Shown here: positions 40,147-42,473 of the stretch, piece after piece
How the letters are laid out: each line of letters begins with the position of its first letter
Numbering within the stretch: position 1 is the stretch's first letter
DNA from: Alistipes sp.
GTDB lineage: Bacteria; Bacteroidota; Bacteroidia; Bacteroidales; Rikenellaceae
Reading direction: 5' to 3'
NCBI GenBank assembly: GCA_017558115.1
Contig: JAFYWG010000012.1
Coordinates: 1 to 42,473, forward strand
Length of the DNA: 42,473 bases
Notes under the pieces: model-generated
Databases searched by the model: none
Told to the model about the DNA's origin: nothing
Seen by the model: the letters and a program-made list of their open reading frames with translations, nothing else
Made by a program: the position numbers and the translations under genes

Positions 40147-42192
40147 ATGAGAACATTATATAATATAGTATTCGCCGTGTTGTGTGGCGTGTTGGTGGTG
40201 TCGTGCGTCAAAGATCCCGAGTTTGAGCCAACGCCTACGAACAAACCCGTAAATAAAATTATAGGCAATGCCGATGGGGCGCTAAGCGGAGAGTTGATTA
40301 TCTATGTCGATGATGCTACGGCCAATGCGTGGCACAACGCCTCGTCGCCCACACGTGCGGGTGTCGTTGCAATGGATGCCGTAGCCGCGGAGCTCGGTGT
40401 GGAGAGTGTGCGCCCCGTCTTTAATATGGCGATAAATGCAGATAAGAAGCGTGAGCGAGGTATGCACCGTTGGTTTGTTGTTGAGTTTGCGGAGGATACT
40501 CCCGTGGAGAGCGTAGCCCAGCGTTATGCGGCGATGAAGGAGGTGGAGCGTGTGGAGTATGCAATGGAATTTGTGCGCCCCGAGGTAAATGTTGTGCCTG
40601 TGGAGAGCCATCCTGCAACACGCTCGGATAGTGAGCCCTTCAACGACCCTATGCTACCACTCCAGTGGGGATTGCACAACGAGGGTAGTAGCACGATATT
40701 TAGCACCGCCTATGCGGGTGCGGATATCAACGCATACGAGGCGTGGAAGTATGCTACGGGAAATCCCAAGGTTGTAGTGGCGGTTGTTGACGAGGGCGTT
40801 AAATACACCCACCCCGACTTGGCTGCCAATATGTGGACTAATGCGGCCGAGTTAAATGGCGTTGAGGGTGTCGATGATGATGGAAACGGTTATGTCGATG
40901 ACATCTACGGTCTAAACACCATTGAGCAAAATGGCAATATATCGTGGGACAATATCCGATATGACTCCGAGGGCAACTATACTGGTGATGTGGGCCATGG
41001 AACGCACGTTGCGGGTATCGTTGCTGCGGTGAATAATAATGGCGAGGGTATATCGAGCATCGCAGGAGGTTCGGGCAATGGCGACGGCGTGCGCATTATG
41101 TCTGTGCAGATATTTCAGGAGAATACTGGCGTTGCTAATGAGAGAATAGCAGCGGGCATAGAGTATGCAGCAGATATGGGTGCTGCAATATTGCAATGCT
41201 CGTGGGGTCAGCCAGTTATGTGGATTAGCGATGGAGGATATGAGAATAATACAGGTAAACTATATATTGAGGCTATAAAGTATTTTGTTGAGTGCAGTGA
41301 TAATGGAGTTATGGATGGCGGTGTGGCAATCTTCGCTGCGGGTAACGAGGGTCTTAACTACACGTGCTACCCAGGTGCATATAACCAATTTATATCGGTA
41401 GCAGCCTATGCCCCAGATGGTCTGCCTACGGGATATACAAACTACCATTACGGTTGTAACATCGCCGCCCCTGGAGGTGATTATGAGTATGTCGATGGCG
41501 TGTTAAACCCCTATGGTGCGATACTCTCCACCGTTCCGAGTGAGACCCCCGACCCATATAACAATGGTAAGACCTTCTATGGCTCAGACTATGCCTATAT
41601 GACAGGAACATCTATGGCGTGTCCATTTGTTTCGGGCGTTGCAGCCTTGGCTCTATCCTCAGCCGTAGACCACGGCATACGCCTCACGAACGACGACCTC
41701 TACGACATCATCTGCTCGTCGGTAAGTGATATTGACCATCGTCTCTATGGCTCGAAAACGGTCTACACCTATAGTGGCAAGGTGTCGCAGATTGTGTTGG
41801 ATGACTATCGTGGTAAGATGGGTATCGGCATGGTGGATGCGCTCTACGCAGTATCGGGTATGTATGGCCTAAAGAGAATTGCAGCATCACTCAACACATC
41901 TACCTATATCAATATCAACGAGACCATCAGCGATGGCAAGCTCGGCGTTAAGATTGTTGACTATGAGATAGATGAGGATACGCAGAAGCGCCTCGGCATA
42001 GATAAGGTTGGCCGCTTTGGAGAGCATGAGGTTTACTTTGTCTGCCGCAAGCCAGGCGTTGGCAAGATAAAGTTGCGCTACTATGCTGGTTGCCCGAAGG
42101 AGGAACGTGGTCCTGATATGAGTGGTAAGCTTATCGAAAAAGAATACCTCATCATCGCCCGCGAGAATAACGACCGCGGTGGCTGGTTGTAG
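40147..42192 (+). CDS. Subtilisin-family (S8) lipoprotein protease
   Basis: 681 residues from ATG 40147; an in-frame ATG at 40123 overlaps the upstream gene and adds a poor signal. Lipoprotein signal MRTLYNIVFAVLCGVLVVSC, cysteine 20, then VKDPEFEP, so probably surface exposed. An inhibitor/propeptide-like region (about 35-170) has ELIIYVDDATANAW and HRWFVVEF. The S8 domain follows: D215 (VVDEGVKYTHPDL), H284 (GHGTHVAG), oxyanion-region AAGNEG, S489 (GTSMACPFVSG). All three catalytic residues are present, so it should be active. The C-terminal 110 residues are a beta-rich extra domain. Part of its gene was copied into 38004-38162. Role unknown; processing of neighbouring lipoproteins is a possibility. 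Confidence 0.93.
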   Translation: MRTLYNIVFAVLCGVLVVSCVKDPEFEPTPTNKPVNKIIGNADGALSGELIIYVDDATANAWHNASSPTRAGVVAMDAVAAELGVESVRPVFNMAINADKKRERGMHRWFVVEFAEDTPVESVAQRYAAMKEVERVEYAMEFVRPEVNVVPVESHPATRSDSEPFNDPMLPLQWGLHNEGSSTIFSTAYAGADINAYEAWKYATGNPKVVVAVVDEGVKYTHPDLAANMWTNAAELNGVEGVDDDGNGYVDDIYGLNTIEQNGNISWDNIRYDSEGNYTGDVGHGTHVAGIVAAVNNNGEGISSIAGGSGNGDGVRIMSVQIFQENTGVANERIAAGIEYAADMGAAILQCSWGQPVMWISDGGYENNTGKLYIEAIKYFVECSDNGVMDGGVAIFAAGNEGLNYTCYPGAYNQFISVAAYAPDGLPTGYTNYHYGCNIAAPGGDYEYVDGVLNPYGAILSTVPSETPDPYNNGKTFYGSDYAYMTGTSMACPFVSGVAALALSSAVDHGIRLTNDDLYDIICSSVSDIDHRLYGSKTVYTYSGKVSQIVLDDYRGKMGIGMVDALYAVSGMYGLKRIAASLNTSTYININETISDGKLGVKIVDYEIDEDTQKRLGIDKVGRFGEHEVYFVCRKPGVGKIKLRYYAGCPKEERGPDMSGKLIEKEYLIIARENNDRGGWL

Positions 42193-42257
42193 GCGACATA
42201 TTACACCTTCAGCATATTAAAAATACAGAAGCATAACAAACTAAAACTTATACAACT

Positions 42258-42473
42258 ATGAAAAACTTTATTTGCTGTCTTATGGCATTATTTGCAGTGT
42301 GTGCTATGACTTCGTGCGAAAAAGAAAGCGCACCAACTAAAATCCCAGAGACTCAGTTGTCGGAGATAGATATGTCATCAGAGAAGGAGGATAAGTTTTA
42401 TACCTATTTTCGATTTGTGAACGAAACAGGTGTTCCCATCTCAATTGAATATGTCAAGAATGGTAGCGACATA
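42258..42473 (+). CDS. Putative lipoprotein, 3' end cut by window
   Basis: Seventy-two codons visible. Signal MKNFICCLMALFAVCAMTSC with cysteine 20, followed by EKESAPTK; the segment FRFVNETGVPISIEYVKNG resembles the opening strands of small exported lipoproteins. Lies 65 bases after the subtilase gene with no obvious promoter, so probably in the same transcript. Family not recognised; it may be a further partner of the radical SAM/lipoprotein locus. Confidence 0.7.
   Translation, partial: MKNFICCLMALFAVCAMTSCEKESAPTKIPETQLSEIDMSSEKEDKFYTYFRFVNETGVPISIEYVKNGSDI

Noticed and set aside
34153-42473. Mobile element carrying the radical SAM/lipoprotein region
   Set aside because: I see no integrase, transposase, attachment repeats or tRNA target in the window; the repeats present are explained by tandem duplication.

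Overview
The window looks like the chromosome of a gut-type Bacteroidales bacterium, possibly Alistipes-like or another member of Rikenellaceae; the family is a guess, the order is well supported. Evidence: most transcription start regions carry the Bacteroidota promoter form TTTG-N18..20-TAnnTTTG rather than Shine-Dalgarno-led starts; there are GH97 and GH92 glycosidases, a BspA-type leucine-rich protein, GldH, RicT with a long basic tail, an IspG with an extra insert, many lipoproteins with acidic residues after the lipobox cysteine, and a TIGR04133/TIGR04134-type radical SAM/lipoprotein cassette. I saw no phage, insertion sequence, CRISPR array, tRNA or rRNA.

Layout. 1-2250: the 3' part of a secreted leucine-rich-repeat/M64 metallopeptidase and a small overlapping lipoprotein ORF. 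2383-9876: rlmN followed with almost no gaps by a GH97 and two GH92 glycosidases, a glycan-degrading set without SusC/SusD. 10051-14040: YitT-type membrane protein, priA, comF. 14104-16008: dprA and tatD. 16284-17633: an unknown lipoprotein made of two copies of one domain. 17824-18861: type I asparaginase. 19120-21928: an ExbB/ExbD energy-transduction operon with an unknown membrane protein in the middle. 22008-24991: a hotdog thioesterase on the minus strand, then an outer-membrane beta-barrel protein. 25095-27864: ricT, gldH, trmB. 27905-31067: rlmD and rmuC. 31267-31536: a free-standing small RNA gene with its own promoter and terminator. 31614-33834 (minus strand): ispG-recO.

34153-42473 is the accessory region. 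Two small lipoproteins sharing a D-(I/V)-D-G-x-A-N-G-G-E-F motif are followed 8 bases later by a radical SAM/SPASM-like enzyme, most likely a modification system acting on exported lipoproteins. Next come two tandem paralogues of a roughly 600-residue surface lipoprotein built of Ig-like modules, a subtilisin-family lipoprotein protease, and the start of another lipoprotein. Between the paralogues lies a fossil: 159 bases about 93% identical to the His-box part of the downstream protease gene, joined in frame to the last 13 codons of the radical SAM gene. This shows the second paralogue arose by a tandem duplication whose endpoints lay in the radical SAM gene and the protease gene, followed by a deletion that also altered the stop of the first paralogue. 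The promoter of the second paralogue carries a run of ten G between its -33 and -7 elements, absent from the first paralogue's promoter, which could make it phase variable.

The strongest candidates for something new are the radical SAM/lipoprotein/protease locus with its duplication scar, the G-tract promoter, and the structured small RNA at 31304-31536.
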